NCBI RefSeq assembly: GCF_009389715.1
Contig: NC_052399.1
Coordinates: 29,335,146 to 29,399,145 of the forward strand
Source of the DNA: Phoenix dactylifera
Taxonomy: Eukaryota > Streptophyta > Magnoliopsida > Arecales > Arecaceae
Reading direction: 5' to 3'
Length of the DNA stretch: 64,000 bases
Part shown: positions 48,801-59,673 of the stretch, piece by piece
Layout of the letters: the number at the start of each line of letters is the position of its first letter
How positions within the stretch are numbered: position 1 is the stretch's first letter
Translations under genes and position numbers: made by a program
The notes under the pieces: generated by a model
Database searches by the model: none
Seen by the model: only the letters and a program-made list of their open reading frames with translations
Told to the model about the DNA's origin: nothing

Positions 48801-51654
48801 GTGCAGGCAGATCATGTGAATCTCATTGATTGTGCATATTACACTAGTGTAATTGGATTGGGCTAAAGCCAAAAACAAGGGAATATTACCCTCTTAAATC
48901 TAGGGGAATGTTCCATTCTTAAATCTCAAGGGCTAATGAACAAGAGTGAGCTTCAAGAATTAAAGCTCTAGCAATAACTTTTCGAATTAAACAAATGGCC
49001 CAAACAAATCTGGTCCTCAAAACTACTATTTGAATGTAGTTCAAGGGTTTCATAGCAAACATACTTATATTTCACTCAGAATAGCATTCTTTTGCCTAAA
49101 ACATGATGTGAAACAACCTTAAATGAACATTTTAATTTTCACTATGGTTCATATTAAAAAGAAACAATGGGTTCGAGAACGTGTTCTCTAGTAATATGAA
49201 AATCAAAGATGAAGTGATTTGTCAACAAGTTAACTTATTGCCATCAGAATTTGGAGATAGGTTATTGTTAGATAGGTTAATGCATTGCATGACAATTGAA
49301 CAGAAAAGAGTCAACATTTGCCAACAACTCATTAAAAAGGTAATCAAAGCTTTTCTGAACTTCACCACTCCATTGGGCATGCTTGCTTTGTAGCCGGTAA
49401 TGAGATCTGTAGAGTGATCATATCCACGTCCACATTCGGTACTGCACCTAGGATCTGGAACATCCACAACACTTGGTGAAGCATCAGTTATAATAGTTTT
49501 GTACTATAGGAAACATGTTATCCAGTTCAGCTAGCATCATTTGGAAGTGAAGCATGTAGAATGACTAACAATATCAACTCCATCATTGTGAGAGGTGGTT
49601 GATGTGACAAACTTAGCACATCCGGGACCAACGCCACCCAGAATGTAGAACTTATCTGAATCAAGAAGTGCTTCAGTTTACAGTAATAAGAGTTGCATAT
49701 GGACTTGCATCTGGAATGGAAATTATAACAGAAATGGTGTTTGGTTGGATTACAAAAATGACAGCAATATCAAAATGCAGAGTCCCACTGAGTACGTAAA
49801 TGCTGTGAATAGTGATCCTATCAGGCTAGCACTGTAACATGATTGAGGAACAGATAAATGTCCATGCTACAAACTACCAGCAGTATTCTGGTCTTATTTT
49901 GTTTTATTTCGCTTCTCTTCTTTGTGGTTGGTCATTTAACTTTTTAATGTTAGTCAAAGACAAAGGAGTGTTTCTATAATCCTTGTAGTTCAAGGTAAAG
50001 CTGTAGTTTAACTTCTTTAGAGTAGGTGGAAGACAGCAATTTGATATTTGAGAATCACCAATACAGCATGAGTAGTCCACAGCAACTATTGTTGAGAACA
50101 ATTAGTATTTATTCAAGCAAAATCTGAGGCTGCTCCTGCCAAGAAGTGGGGATGGGACTTAGTTCAGATGGGTTACTAAGAGTCTTTTCTTAAGGAAATA
50201 AATTTGAAGTTATAGATAAGTCTTATCAACATGGCTTCGGTATCATAATCATGCAGCACATTGAGAAGTTGTGAATGACAAAGAACATAGTCCTATTCGA
50301 AAACAAGCTGAGATGACATCTTAAAATTGACATATGAGAACAATGGATGCAATGATGGCAAAATAAGAGGGGTGGCTGCACGCAAATATACATACATGCA
50401 TATATGTACATACATGCATATGTACATACGTACATATGTACATACATATGTGTGTGCATATGTGTATATAGTCAGTCTCTATGAACTTAAAAAGTGAAGA
50501 AGATGGCATATTCCCTCGTCATGTGAAGAGGATACACAAACATGCAGATAGACAACAGGAGTCATGCTCAGTTTCTTATACCATGGTGAGATGAGCATAA
50601 TTACTTTTAGTGGTATCTATGTGGATAACGCACATAGAATTTCACACTAAGGTTGATTGGGAGGTTGCACATGACAATAACATAACCTTGTTTTCATTCC
50701 CAAATACTAAGACAAAGAAGAATGTTTTCTATTTTGGTCATTTAAGTGGCACATTATGTTTGCTAGAACAATCAAACACAAGGGGTACTAATGATGTTTA
50801 ATGCATTTATTAATGGCCAAATATACCTTCAGCATTATCTTGTGTTAATGTTGTCTATGAAGCGAAATTTCTTTTTTTTTTTTAGTTGGCATTAGTTTGT
50901 TATTAGTTCATATCCAATTTCCAATCAAAAAATTATTTCATATCTAATTTAGCTTTGTTTGTTTTATGATACATTTACTATATGTTCAGGAACATCCATG
51001 TCATGCCCACACATCAGTGGGGTTGCAGCATTGCTCAAGGCTGCACACCCTGACTGGAGCCCCAGTGCCATCAAGTCTGCCCTCATGACCACTGCATATA
51101 CTGTCGACAACACTGGATCCCTCCTCCGTGATGCTGCTGGAGGCTCAAATGCAAACCCATGGATTTATGGCTCTGGTTATGTAGATCCTCAGAAGGCCCT
51201 CTCCCCAGGCCTTGTCTATGACATCGCTGCCGAAGACTACACTGCTTTCTTGTGCTCTTTAGACTACTCAACCAATCACATCCTAGCCATTTCTCAAAGC
51301 CCCAACACCACATGCTCACGGAGGCTGTCAGATCCGGGCAACCTAAACTACCCCTCATTTTCAGTCATATTTGGTAGAAAGTCACGTAGAATTGTAAGGT
51401 ACAGCCGGGAGCTCACAAATGTTGGCCTCTCAGGTTCTGTCTACAACCTGACATATAGTGGGCCTCCCAGTGTGAGTGTGACTGTTAGACCAACAAAGCT
51501 TGTCTTTAAACAGGTGGGAGAGAAGCTGAAGTACACTGTTACATTCACATCAAAGAAGCAAGGAAACCCAACAGATATGGCATTTGGTTGGATCTCATGG
51601 AAGAATGAGCAGCACCAAGTGCGAAGTCCCATTTCATATATGTGGCAAATGTAA
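45884..51654 (+). CDS. Subtilisin-like serine protease (SBT1 subfamily), two exons
   Basis: Exon 1 is 45884-47519 and exon 2 50990-51654, giving 766 aa. Order: signal peptide (1-27), inhibitor I9 prodomain from [12 protein letters not shown] (30), peptidase S8 with Asp146 ([12 protein letters not shown]), His217 (GHGTHTAS) and oxyanion Asn319 (SAGNSGP), a PA insertion with [14 protein letters not shown] (about 407), catalytic Ser548 (GTSMSCPH), and a fibronectin-III-like tail ending SPISYMWQM. The intron splits the Gly codon directly before TSMS; donor GTGATT, acceptor TGTTCAG. Full usual length and intact triad suggest a working secreted protease. Known SBT1 enzymes act in the apoplast on wall proteins and peptide precursors; the substrate here is unknown. 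The 3.47-kb intron is odd because many SBT1 genes lack introns. A second subtilase lies 3 kb downstream on the other strand. Confidence 0.93.
48137..49145. repeat. Diverged tandem array, about 275-bp unit, four partial copies
   Basis: Each copy has the same series of motifs: a TTCACTTGAA-like start, TTGTTTTG, GACC or ACAACCTTAAATGAA, then ATTTTGA, later AATTAAAAT and CAATGTGAGA/CTATGAGATG. Copies start near 48137, 48413, 48684 and 49071. Identity is low, so this is an old array. Confidence 0.6.
50385..50470. repeat. TACA/ATGT-type microsatellite
   Basis: Alternating TACATACATGCATATGTACA motifs, partly palindromic, in the subtilase intron. Confidence 0.8.
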
Positions 51655-51929
51655 TGAAAGTGGCAGCCTTTCTCATGATTACTAGTCGAAAGAAAAGTTC
51701 ATGTTTGAATATCATTAGACTACTTTGTGCAAGAAGGTAATCTGGGAATGCCAAATGTTTCCCTTCAGATTGCCAAATCTCTAAGAATTATGGATCCAGG
51801 CTGTTTTTTCTCTTGAGTTTCCAAGTTGTGTTGGTCCTCAGTCAACAAGCTCAATACAGATGACGTCAAGGGGCTTTGACTTGCTTCATTATAGTTTATG
51901 GTTTCAGATTATTGCGAGATCCTTATAAG

Positions 51930-54190
51930 CTCTTCTCCACATGCTGCATATCCATTTTCATCAACAGCTGATGACTAGACACTCAAAGAGTGTTTTTCAT
52001 CAGCTTAAGTTTGGGAATTGTTATTTACTTTCTGTTTGTGAGCAGTATGTAAAATAACATGCGTTAACGAATCAGGTAATTGCAAATTGGTAATTTTCTC
52101 TCTGTTGGTGGGAGATTTTTGTTACTGAATCTTCTTTTTTTCCAAAAAAAAAGAGAAAATCCAGTATAATAAATGCTCCTGAGCAAGATCCATGCTTATG
52201 TGCATGGATTCTATGCCTCAATTAATCTTGTCTATTTGGATCCATGACTAAAAATAGTTTGATTTGTTAAAAAAATTAAGCTGTGGTTTTCTTATGCTTG
52301 TTTATTTATAGCTAACCATATGACAGATGCCTAGCAAGAGATGCTGATTTGCAGCTTGCAGTTTATTAACCTGCTAGTGATCTGGTCTTCCAACCTACTA
52401 GCAGGTGACAACCAATTGCATCCTGCTACTCACTGGGGTAAGAGACAGAGAGGTTAGGGTTACTCTTATTTGTTCAATTGAATTCACATTTATTGGCACA
52501 GAAGAGGTTAATGACCTGTAGTCAGTGTAGCTGCTTAGAAACCCATCCAACACAGGGATCATAAGGCATATGACTTTCTGTTGTTCAGCCCTGCAATATC
52601 ATTTCCCTTACCCCTGCAACTGTCTAGATGCTCATTTATTTGTTGAAATAAAAACTGAGTTTGCTGATGAAGTTGATTGCCATGCATCTATCTTTCAGAG
52701 AAAGTTATACTTCTTACCTGAAGATATGTTAATTTAACTAGTGTTTAGATCTTGATTAACTTATAATCTCTTATTAGGCCTTTTCTGCACTCTTCTACAA
52801 TTCAACGATGTCAATAATCACAAGACATATCTCTATCATCGGTATAAAAAACCAATTATTTAAAGCTGCCAGTTGTCCACAAAAACAAATCTCCTCACAT
52901 GCTCCTCTGTCTAAGCTCCAAAGTGATCTGTACGTGGTTGGGGAATTGTTATTTACTTCTGAATCAGAGCTCCAAGTAAAATTACATACACCGAGGAATT
53001 GGGTAACTACAAATTGCTAAATTTCTATTTGTTGGTGGGAGATTTTCATTGCTGAAGCTTCTTTTTTATATTAGCTATGATAAATACATACATAAGAGCT
53101 AACAGCATTTGTTCCTGCAGTGGTTTTATTCTACAGCTGGTCTCTTCTATCTGTATTGGATCGCTCAGGATAGTTATATTTATTTTATTTTTGTGTTTGT
53201 TTATTTGTAGCTACCCATATGGTATTAATATAGAGTAAATTACAAAAAAACTTTCTAAAGTTTACATTTATTTACAATTACATCCAATAGTTTGTAAAAC
53301 TTACACATACTGACATACATTTAGTTAAATTAATGGAATTAATTAAACCGCTTACCTCATATAAAAAGTTGAAATTGTCCTTGAGTGGGAAAGAGAATGC
53401 ATGCATTTTTTTTTCATATCCTTGGATGATTGTTAAGTCACCTAAGATTAATTTGGTCATTTTTGAAATTTTTAACATGGTATTTAAGTCCTATTTAAGA
53501 TTAACGACTAATATTGTGTTAAGTTATAGGTTAAAGCATTGAAAAAAAATAAACCTTAGGAGGGTAAGCGTAACTTTTCAATCTACCGAGCATATAGGTG
53601 TAATTTACCCCTAATCTTAGGAGGGGTTATTGTAATTTTCTCTATAATATATGCTTAGCACAATACGCTGCCTTGCAACTTGCAGCTTAATGAACTGCTA
53701 GCGACAATGTATCTACCAGCAGGTGACAAAAAATTGCATCCCGCCGCACTCAGAACACAAAAAAAGCCATGCCTGTGAAGATCTTGACATTTGTTATTGG
53801 ACATTGTTGCTTCTCAGTGGGGCAACAGAAATTGATTCCAAGGTCACCCTCCATCCATAGGTATTTGTCAGCATATTGATTGACAAGTATCAAGCTGTGC
53901 ACGGAATACTGGTCCTGCTATTTATAAAGAGGCTAGTGTCTTTGCAGATGAGTGTAGTTTCTTGGAAACCAGTCCACCATAGAGACCATATATACTACAC
54001 TTCTTCCTGCTGCTCAGGCCTGCAAGATTGTTTTTCCTTGCTCCACAGTCCAGATGCTAATTTATTAGGGAATCCAAATTTTTCTGCTGAAGTTGACTGC
54101 CATGCATCTACCTATTGATTGCAGAGAAAGATAGCTCCATTTAGCTAGTATTCAAGTAGGGATTCAGAAGCTTGGTTCACTTTCTCTGCA
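51930..54190. repeat. Old segmental duplication between the two subtilases
   Basis: Block A (about 51930-52710) and block B (about 52870-54150) share, in order, GGGAATTGTTATTTACTT (52013; 52941), TTGGTGGGAGATTTT, TTGCAGCTT...ACCTGCTAG or AACTGCTAG, AGCAGGTGACAA, CAGATGCTAA/TAGATGCTCA and TTGCCATGCATCTA. Block B is longer because of a MITE at 53231-53644. No coding exon is retained. Confidence 0.7.
53231..53644. mobile_element. MITE with AGAGTAAATTAC-type inverted termini
   Basis: Left end TAGAGTAAATTACAAAAA, right end the imperfect inverse TTGTAATTTTCTCTA. TAATA occurs on both sides (53226-53230 and 53645-53649). At 414 bp it interrupts block B of the local duplication and is absent from block A. 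The superfamily is uncertain. Confidence 0.7.
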
Positions 54191-54619
54191 CTCATCTCCA
54201 GTTTATTAACAACAACGTTACTACATAGAAAAAAAAAGGGGATGTTTGGAGCCTTGTTGGTAACAAAATCTCACTTCAACATTAGAATGCATAACATTAC
54301 AACCCAAGGCTTTTTCATAATTTTTACAAAGCATCTGTACAAGTGCAGTTCCAATGTCTACCCTGGACATTAGCCAAAATATAACGAAAAAAGGGTGACG
54401 AAGTTTGTGCAAAATTAAAACACCAGAGCTTTTCTTATTTCAATCAACAAATATGTTCACATTGTTACAGATTCTGGTCTTCCCATCTGATGACGACCTA
54501 TCTGAGAATTTTCAACCCTCCATATGCTGCTCGACCACAAATCCCATGGCTAACTAATCAGAAATCCAAACCTTTCAAACTTCTCCCTTTAATCTGAGAC
54601 CCTAAAGCATAGCAGCAGT

Positions 54620-56965
54620 TTAAATGGAGGACACGAGACTCTCGCGCCAGCTCACAGCAATGGGGCTCCTCACAATATGTGCGCCATCACTCCATGAGAT
54701 CCACCCAAAGCTACGCGAGCCTGCAACCGCCGCATCAGCCATTGAAGCAAGTGTGATCTTATAGGACAAGCTCTGCTCCACGGCATCAAACACGAGCTTG
54801 CTCGGAGTCACCGTGACATTCACACCCGGTGGGCAGGAGACTTCAGCCTCATACGCAGCGTCGTCTGGGCCTCCGACATTTCGCACTACTCTGCTGTATG
54901 TAACGACGTCGCTGGCTGAAGAGAAGACAGCAGAGAAAGCTGGGTAATTGAGGTCGCCAGGGCTTGCCAATGTCAGGGCAGAGCAATTCACAGCGATCTC
55001 ATCCCTGGTGAAGAGTGCAATCTGTTGAGGACTGTATCCAATGGCGCAGAGGAAGGCGAGGTAGTCCTCGACCTGTGAGTCATAAACTAGACCAGGATCA
55101 AGAGCCTTGTTGGGGTCTACATGGCCGGCGCCGCGAACAAATGGCGTGGATTCTTTGCCGGTAGCTAAATCTTTGATGAGCTCGCCGGAATTGTCCAAAT
55201 TAGAGGCTGTCGTCATGAGGGCGGACTTGATGGCAGCTGGGCTCCAATCCGGGTAGGTCTTATGAAGCAAGGCAGCGATGCCGCTGACATGCGGGCATGA
55301 CATGGAGGTACCTGAGATTATATTGAACTCCACCCGTCTTGGATCGATGTCAAGGTCCGTCGGGCTGCTCGCCCCCGTCCAAGCCGCCAGAATATTGACA
55401 CCAGGGGCGATCACATCAGGCTTGAGGATCTCCGGAGCACGGTAATTAGGGCCCCGGCTCGAGAAAGCGGCCACCTTGGGGGCGGGTGGCGATGAGCTGA
55501 TCACCGTTCCTTTGAAAACAATGGTGGCAGTGGGAGAAGACTGTGACTTGATGTAGCCCCGGATCTTATCTCCGGCTGATTCACCGACCATTGTGGCGGG
55601 AATGAGGTGGGAGTCGGCAATGAGCTCCTCCCCATTCTCGGCGGTGTTGGCCAGAATCATCCCAGCGCCGCCGGCCAATTTCACGGCACTCCCCTTCTCC
55701 ACCCGAGCATTGGCACCCCTGTCGCAAAGAACGATCTTTCCAGCAACCTTGGCCGAGTCGAGGTACCCGGTTATACACAGCCGGGACCCGCAATCGCCGG
55801 CGTCGACCAACGGGAGATCGGTAGAGTTCGACAGCTCTCCGGCATAGAGCGAGACGCCGCCGTAGGTGGTGCCGTCACCGAGGATGACATCAGCCGGGAA
55901 CTCTCGGTCAATGGTGGACGCCCCGACGGTGAGGATCCACGGAGCGATATTGACGGCGGTGTACGGCCCGGGGCCGGAGTTCCCGGCGGAGCACGAGACG
56001 ATGACGCCGTGGCGGGCGGCGCCAAAGGCGCCGATGGCGATCGAGTCGCGGTCGAAGCTTGGGGCGAAGCCGTTGGCACCGACGGAGAGGGAGATGACAT
56101 CAGCGCCGTCGTCGATGGCGGCGTCCATGGCGGCAAGGATGTCGGAGTCGAAGCAGCCGGAGGCCCAGCAGATCTTGTAGGCGGCAATCCTCGCCTTGGT
56201 GGCCATGCCACGGGCCTCGCCGCGGGCGTACTGGTAGAAGCCGGCATCGTCGACAGCGGCGCCGGCGGCGGTAGAGGCGGTGTGGGTGCCGTGGCCCTCG
56301 GTGTCGAGGGGGGATTTGGACTCCCGGGATTCGTCGATGGGGTGGCCCATGGCGGCCTCGTAGCCCTTGTAGAAGAAGCGAGCGCCGATGAGCTTGCGGT
56401 TGCAGGCTTGGGAGGAGTTGAATCCGGGGCCGGAGTCGCAGGAGCCACGCCAGGAGGAGGGGGGAGCGGAGAGGGAGGAGTCGAAGAAGGAGGCGCGGGA
56501 GGGGAAGATACCGGTGTCGAGGACGGCGACGACGGCGTCGGAGGCGAAGGAGGAGGAGGGCCAGAGGCCGGAGGAAGGGGACAGGCGGAGGAAGGTGGGG
56601 GAGTGGGTGATGTGGGGCTGGCGGGCGCGGTCGGGGAGGACGGAGAGGACGTGGGGGAGGGAGCGGACGGCGGCGGCCTGGGCGGGGGAGAGGCGGGCGG
56701 CGAAGCCGGCGGCAGCACGGGAGTAGGCGTAGAGAAGGCGGGGAGCGGGAGCGGGGGCGCGCCGGAGGTGGCGGGGGAGGGAGCGGAGGGTGCACCAGTA
56801 CCACTGGCGGAGAGTCGGGGAGGAGGCTGGCTTGTGGGCGGGGGACACGTGGACGATGTACGTAGACAGCCGGCCAGTGTTACTGTCCGCCGGGATCAAC
56901 AGCAGGAGGAGGAGGAGGAGGAGGGAGAGGAGAGCCGGAGATGGGAGGGGAAACGCTTTCCCCAT
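54620..56965 (-). CDS. Subtilisin-like serine protease (SBT1.4-like), intronless
   Basis: 781 aa on the minus strand, starting at the MGKAF methionine. An in-frame Met 35 codons upstream exists, but MGKAFPLPSPALLSLLLLLL begins a clean signal peptide, so the inner start is preferred. Order: signal peptide (1-26), I9 prodomain from TYIVHVSPAHKP (35), Asp150 (VVAVLDTGIFP), His225 (GHGTHTAS), Asn329 (SAGNSGP), PA domain with VLCDRGANARVEKG (about 412), Ser554 (GTSMSCPH) and a fibronectin-III-like tail ending AVSWRESLVSSI. All catalytic residues are present and length is typical. Predicted to be secreted; some SBT1.4 homologues are linked to senescence and peptide processing (family knowledge, not shown here). 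It faces the other subtilase tail to tail and lacks the intron found there. Confidence 0.94.
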   Translation of the reverse strand: MGKAFPLPSPALLSLLLLLLLLLIPADSNTGRLSTYIVHVSPAHKPASSPTLRQWYWCTLRSLPRHLRRAPAPAPRLLYAYSRAAAGFAARLSPAQAAAVRSLPHVLSVLPDRARQPHITHSPTFLRLSPSSGLWPSSSFASDAVVAVLDTGIFPSRASFFDSSLSAPPSSWRGSCDSGPGFNSSQACNRKLIGARFFYKGYEAAMGHPIDESRESKSPLDTEGHGTHTASTAAGAAVDDAGFYQYARGEARGMATKARIAAYKICWASGCFDSDILAAMDAAIDDGADVISLSVGANGFAPSFDRDSIAIGAFGAARHGVIVSCSAGNSGPGPYTAVNIAPWILTVGASTIDREFPADVILGDGTTYGGVSLYAGELSNSTDLPLVDAGDCGSRLCITGYLDSAKVAGKIVLCDRGANARVEKGSAVKLAGGAGMILANTAENGEELIADSHLIPATMVGESAGDKIRGYIKSQSSPTATIVFKGTVISSSPPAPKVAAFSSRGPNYRAPEILKPDVIAPGVNILAAWTGASSPTDLDIDPRRVEFNIISGTSMSCPHVSGIAALLHKTYPDWSPAAIKSALMTTASNLDNSGELIKDLATGKESTPFVRGAGHVDPNKALDPGLVYDSQVEDYLAFLCAIGYSPQQIALFTRDEIAVNCSALTLASPGDLNYPAFSAVFSSASDVVTYSRVVRNVGGPDDAAYEAEVSCPPGVNVTVTPSKLVFDAVEQSLSYKITLASMADAAVAGSRSFGWISWSDGAHIVRSPIAVSWRESLVSSI

Positions 56966-57051
56966 GGTTGCTGGTCTTTTGGCCGGCGAGACGGCGGAAG
57001 AAAGGAGAGAGAGGAGGAGAAGACCGGATAAGCCAATGGTGGAGAGGGTCC

Positions 57052-57064
57052 GATATACTATAAT
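57052..57064 (-). promoter_or_regulatory. TATA-like box upstream of the minus-strand subtilase
   Basis: On the minus strand the motif CATTATAGTATATC lies about 90 bp upstream of the chosen start, a plausible core promoter distance. Confidence 0.4.
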
Positions 57065-57624
57065 GAGCACAGGATGGAAGAGTAATTGCCCTGAGTTTTC
57101 CGCATTTCTTACGGGTTTGTCCTTTCGGCTTCTGCAAATATCTTTGTTGTTCTATGGTAGTTTCGTAGTTAAGAGATGAATTGGGGCTTTTGTCATTGGG
57201 TAGGTGGCAGGACAGAAAAGATTCCATGGCATCCAATAACTTAAGAGAAAGACCGGTAGAAACCATCCGTTTCGAAACATCTATAGGGACTTTATGGATT
57301 GTTGCCACGTTGATACTCCATGGGTTACGGTCGTTCGATTAATTGGACTTTCCACGTCGAGGTACATTAACGGTTGAGATTAAGCAAGACGGCTTGCGTG
57401 GCTGTTATCTGGAGTGCTTCGCATAACGTTTTCTAGGGGGAGCTTCCGATGGAAGTTTGGTTCGTGGGGGCTGTGGGTGGATGCAGATCGGCCACGTGAG
57501 ATGTCACGTTTTCTTGGGACGCTAATCGGAGCGCTATGCTTCCAATTTCTACGGATCGACTCAGTGGCAAATAGACTTCTGCCACGTAGCGCAACACCAC
57601 GGGTGGGATGATGCTGGGGATCCG
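57065..57624. other. Upstream flank of the minus-strand subtilase
   Basis: Presumed promoter region. No individual cis element can be named with confidence. Confidence 0.35.
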
Positions 57625-57638
57625 AAACGCTGTCCGAT

Positions 57639-57805
57639 TTAGAGAAGCTAATGGGGCAGCCGATTGGGTGGCGGCCCATGCGGCTCATCACTCAGGGTAT
57701 ACCCTTTGGTCGGGGGAGGAGGAGCTGCCACATGCGCTCCGCGAGTTGCTTTATTTTGATTTTCTTGGATGTATTCGTACACGTATTGTATGAAATATCC
57801 GTTTT

Positions 57806-57835
<30 letters not shown>
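57639..57835 (+). mobile_element. Very short 5'-truncated LINE with poly(A), 14-bp target repeats
   Basis: Only the last 197 bp of the LINE were copied. The frame starts at REANGAADWVAAHAAHH and ends FDFLGCIRTRIV, then A28 (57810-57837, overlapping the target repeat). The direct repeat AAACGCTGTCCGAT lies at 57625-57638 and 57836-57849. Unlike the other four copies, the Trp codon (57665-57667) is intact and the frame is open to its natural stop. Long pure A tail and perfect repeats suggest a recent insertion. Confidence 0.92.
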
Positions 57836-57838
<3 letters not shown>

Positions 57839-57849
57839 CGCTGTCCGAT

Positions 57850-59673
57850 CCCGCTGTCAGGAGAAAAACGTGTGCCAACTGTCACAACAGTACAAGGCGG
57901 GGCAGCGGAAGGGTTATAATTAACCGTCCTACAACCGTTATAACGGCCGTTATAACGGTTTCCGGCATGCTCCGTTATTTTGCTGAGGTGGATAGCAGGA
58001 AAAAAAAAGTAATGGGCTGTTATTTTCTGATATGTTTTATTATTTTCCATTATAAACGACAACATAAATAACAGACCTACTTCTTCGAATAAAATAATGT
58101 TTTTAAAATTCAAATATTTTCCACAAAGTTCTCTCCAAAAATGATTGCGCATAAAAAAATATATATATTTTATATAATATAAAGTGAAGAAAGATTTAGT
58201 TTTGCTTTTTTTTTTCTTATATCCTTGCCCATTATTTCCCATTATAACATGACTATAATAGCTATTTATTTTAATAATTATATTAATCTTATTAAAAGTT
58301 ACCATCTAAGATAAATAATGACCATTGTGACTATTACAGTGGCCAATAACTCTTTCGATCAGGATCCATGATAATGGGATTATTAATTATTTCAAATCTC
58401 AGCCAATCCATGGTGCTTAATTCCTATGGAAATGCAAGACAATAATCCGACTCATCAATAATAATCTAGGGACTAAGATATAAGCTTTTGTCCATCGTAT
58501 TGGGCATCTAAAACAATGCAACTCAAAACAAATTCGATTTATATCTATATTTATATCTATATATTTGGCATTCAATTTGTATTTGTATTCGTTTAAAATA
58601 AATATAGATATAAATTTTTGCATCCGACTAACATTCATATCCGTATCTGTATTCATCAAATAAAATAAATATAGATATGGATATATTAATATTCGATCCG
58701 TATCTCATCCGATGTCAATCTACTTGTTCTGAGTGGCGGCAATCCTCACAATCTTGATAAGTGAGCTTTCAAATTTCATAAATAAAAAAAAAAGAAAGAA
58801 AGAAAAAATAAGCAAGCTTTCAAGCACACATAATGAACCTGATGACAACTGCTCTTATACTCTTAGGCACATTATATATTTGCAATATAACTTGAATTAA
58901 TTAAAAAGAGAATTTTACAGCATATAAATTAGATTTCACAATCTACTTTGTTAAAAACAGTAAATTGTAGGAATTAAGCATTTATTTTTACCTGCTGAGC
59001 TTCTGGTAATGCCCCTAATTGTATTCATAACCATCAAGCCCGTCCTTGCCATAAGGGGTCAGCTTTCTAGATTTATTTTTACCAGCTTTTCTTAAGATTT
59101 CTCTGGATCATAATTTGTTTTTAATTTCTTAGATTCCTTAAGTGCAGATCCTAATAGGTACTGCACAACCATCCTCAGTGGCATAGGAAGCAAAACAATC
59201 ATATTGTCATGATTCAGAAAAGGAGAGGAAGTTGCCTCTGTCGCAGTCACAACTGGGAAGGATGAGACAAAAAAGACCTAGACATAAAGTCTAAAGCAGG
59301 ATATTGACAACTCGATCATTTACATTGATCAGGTGGGCTATGGATCTGTCACAAGCCTCATAGCGTAGATAATATTGTCCTAGCTTCTTTTTTTTTCATT
59401 GCTAATCTTCTTGGAAATCTAGAGCTTGTAAAGGTTATCCACATAGAAAAACAAATCCTCCCTAAACTGAAAATTGTTAGTAGTCATAGATGATGCTTCT
59501 GAAACGAAACTGAACTGAAAGGAAAACAACAAATTCTAGTAAACTTGTGAGACTGATAACTGGACAAAAATTTTAATCTGGAACATATTATGATTCAGAA
59601 TTCCAATAGAATAATAATATGGCATGCTAAAGAACCAGACTGATACAAAAGGAATACAATGCCATGATCTAAC
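57850..59673. other. Spacer with a perfect palindrome
   Basis: Holds the palindrome at 57934-57961 and an ATATAGATAT-rich zone at about 58545-58685. No gene recognised. The right end is the 3' flank of the gamma-subunit gene. Confidence 0.4.
57934..57961. repeat. Perfect 28-bp palindrome
   Basis: The half-site AACCGTTATAACGG is followed immediately by its exact inverse complement, with no loop. It contains four AACGG/CCGTT cores. It could be a transposon-derived motif or a binding site for a dimeric or MYB-type factor. Confidence 0.9.

Larger units (their letters stand above)
47520..50989 (+). other. 3.47-kb intron of the subtilase
   Basis: A GT-AG intron. Contents: a diverged tandem array (48137-49140), a short antisense open patch at 49222-49467 of unknown origin, and a TACA/ATGT microsatellite at about 50385-50460. 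Confidence 0.85.

Noticed and set aside
55607-57031. 474-aa plus-strand frame and 315-aa minus-strand frame
   Set aside because: Shadows of the intronless subtilase; the true frame has all catalytic motifs.
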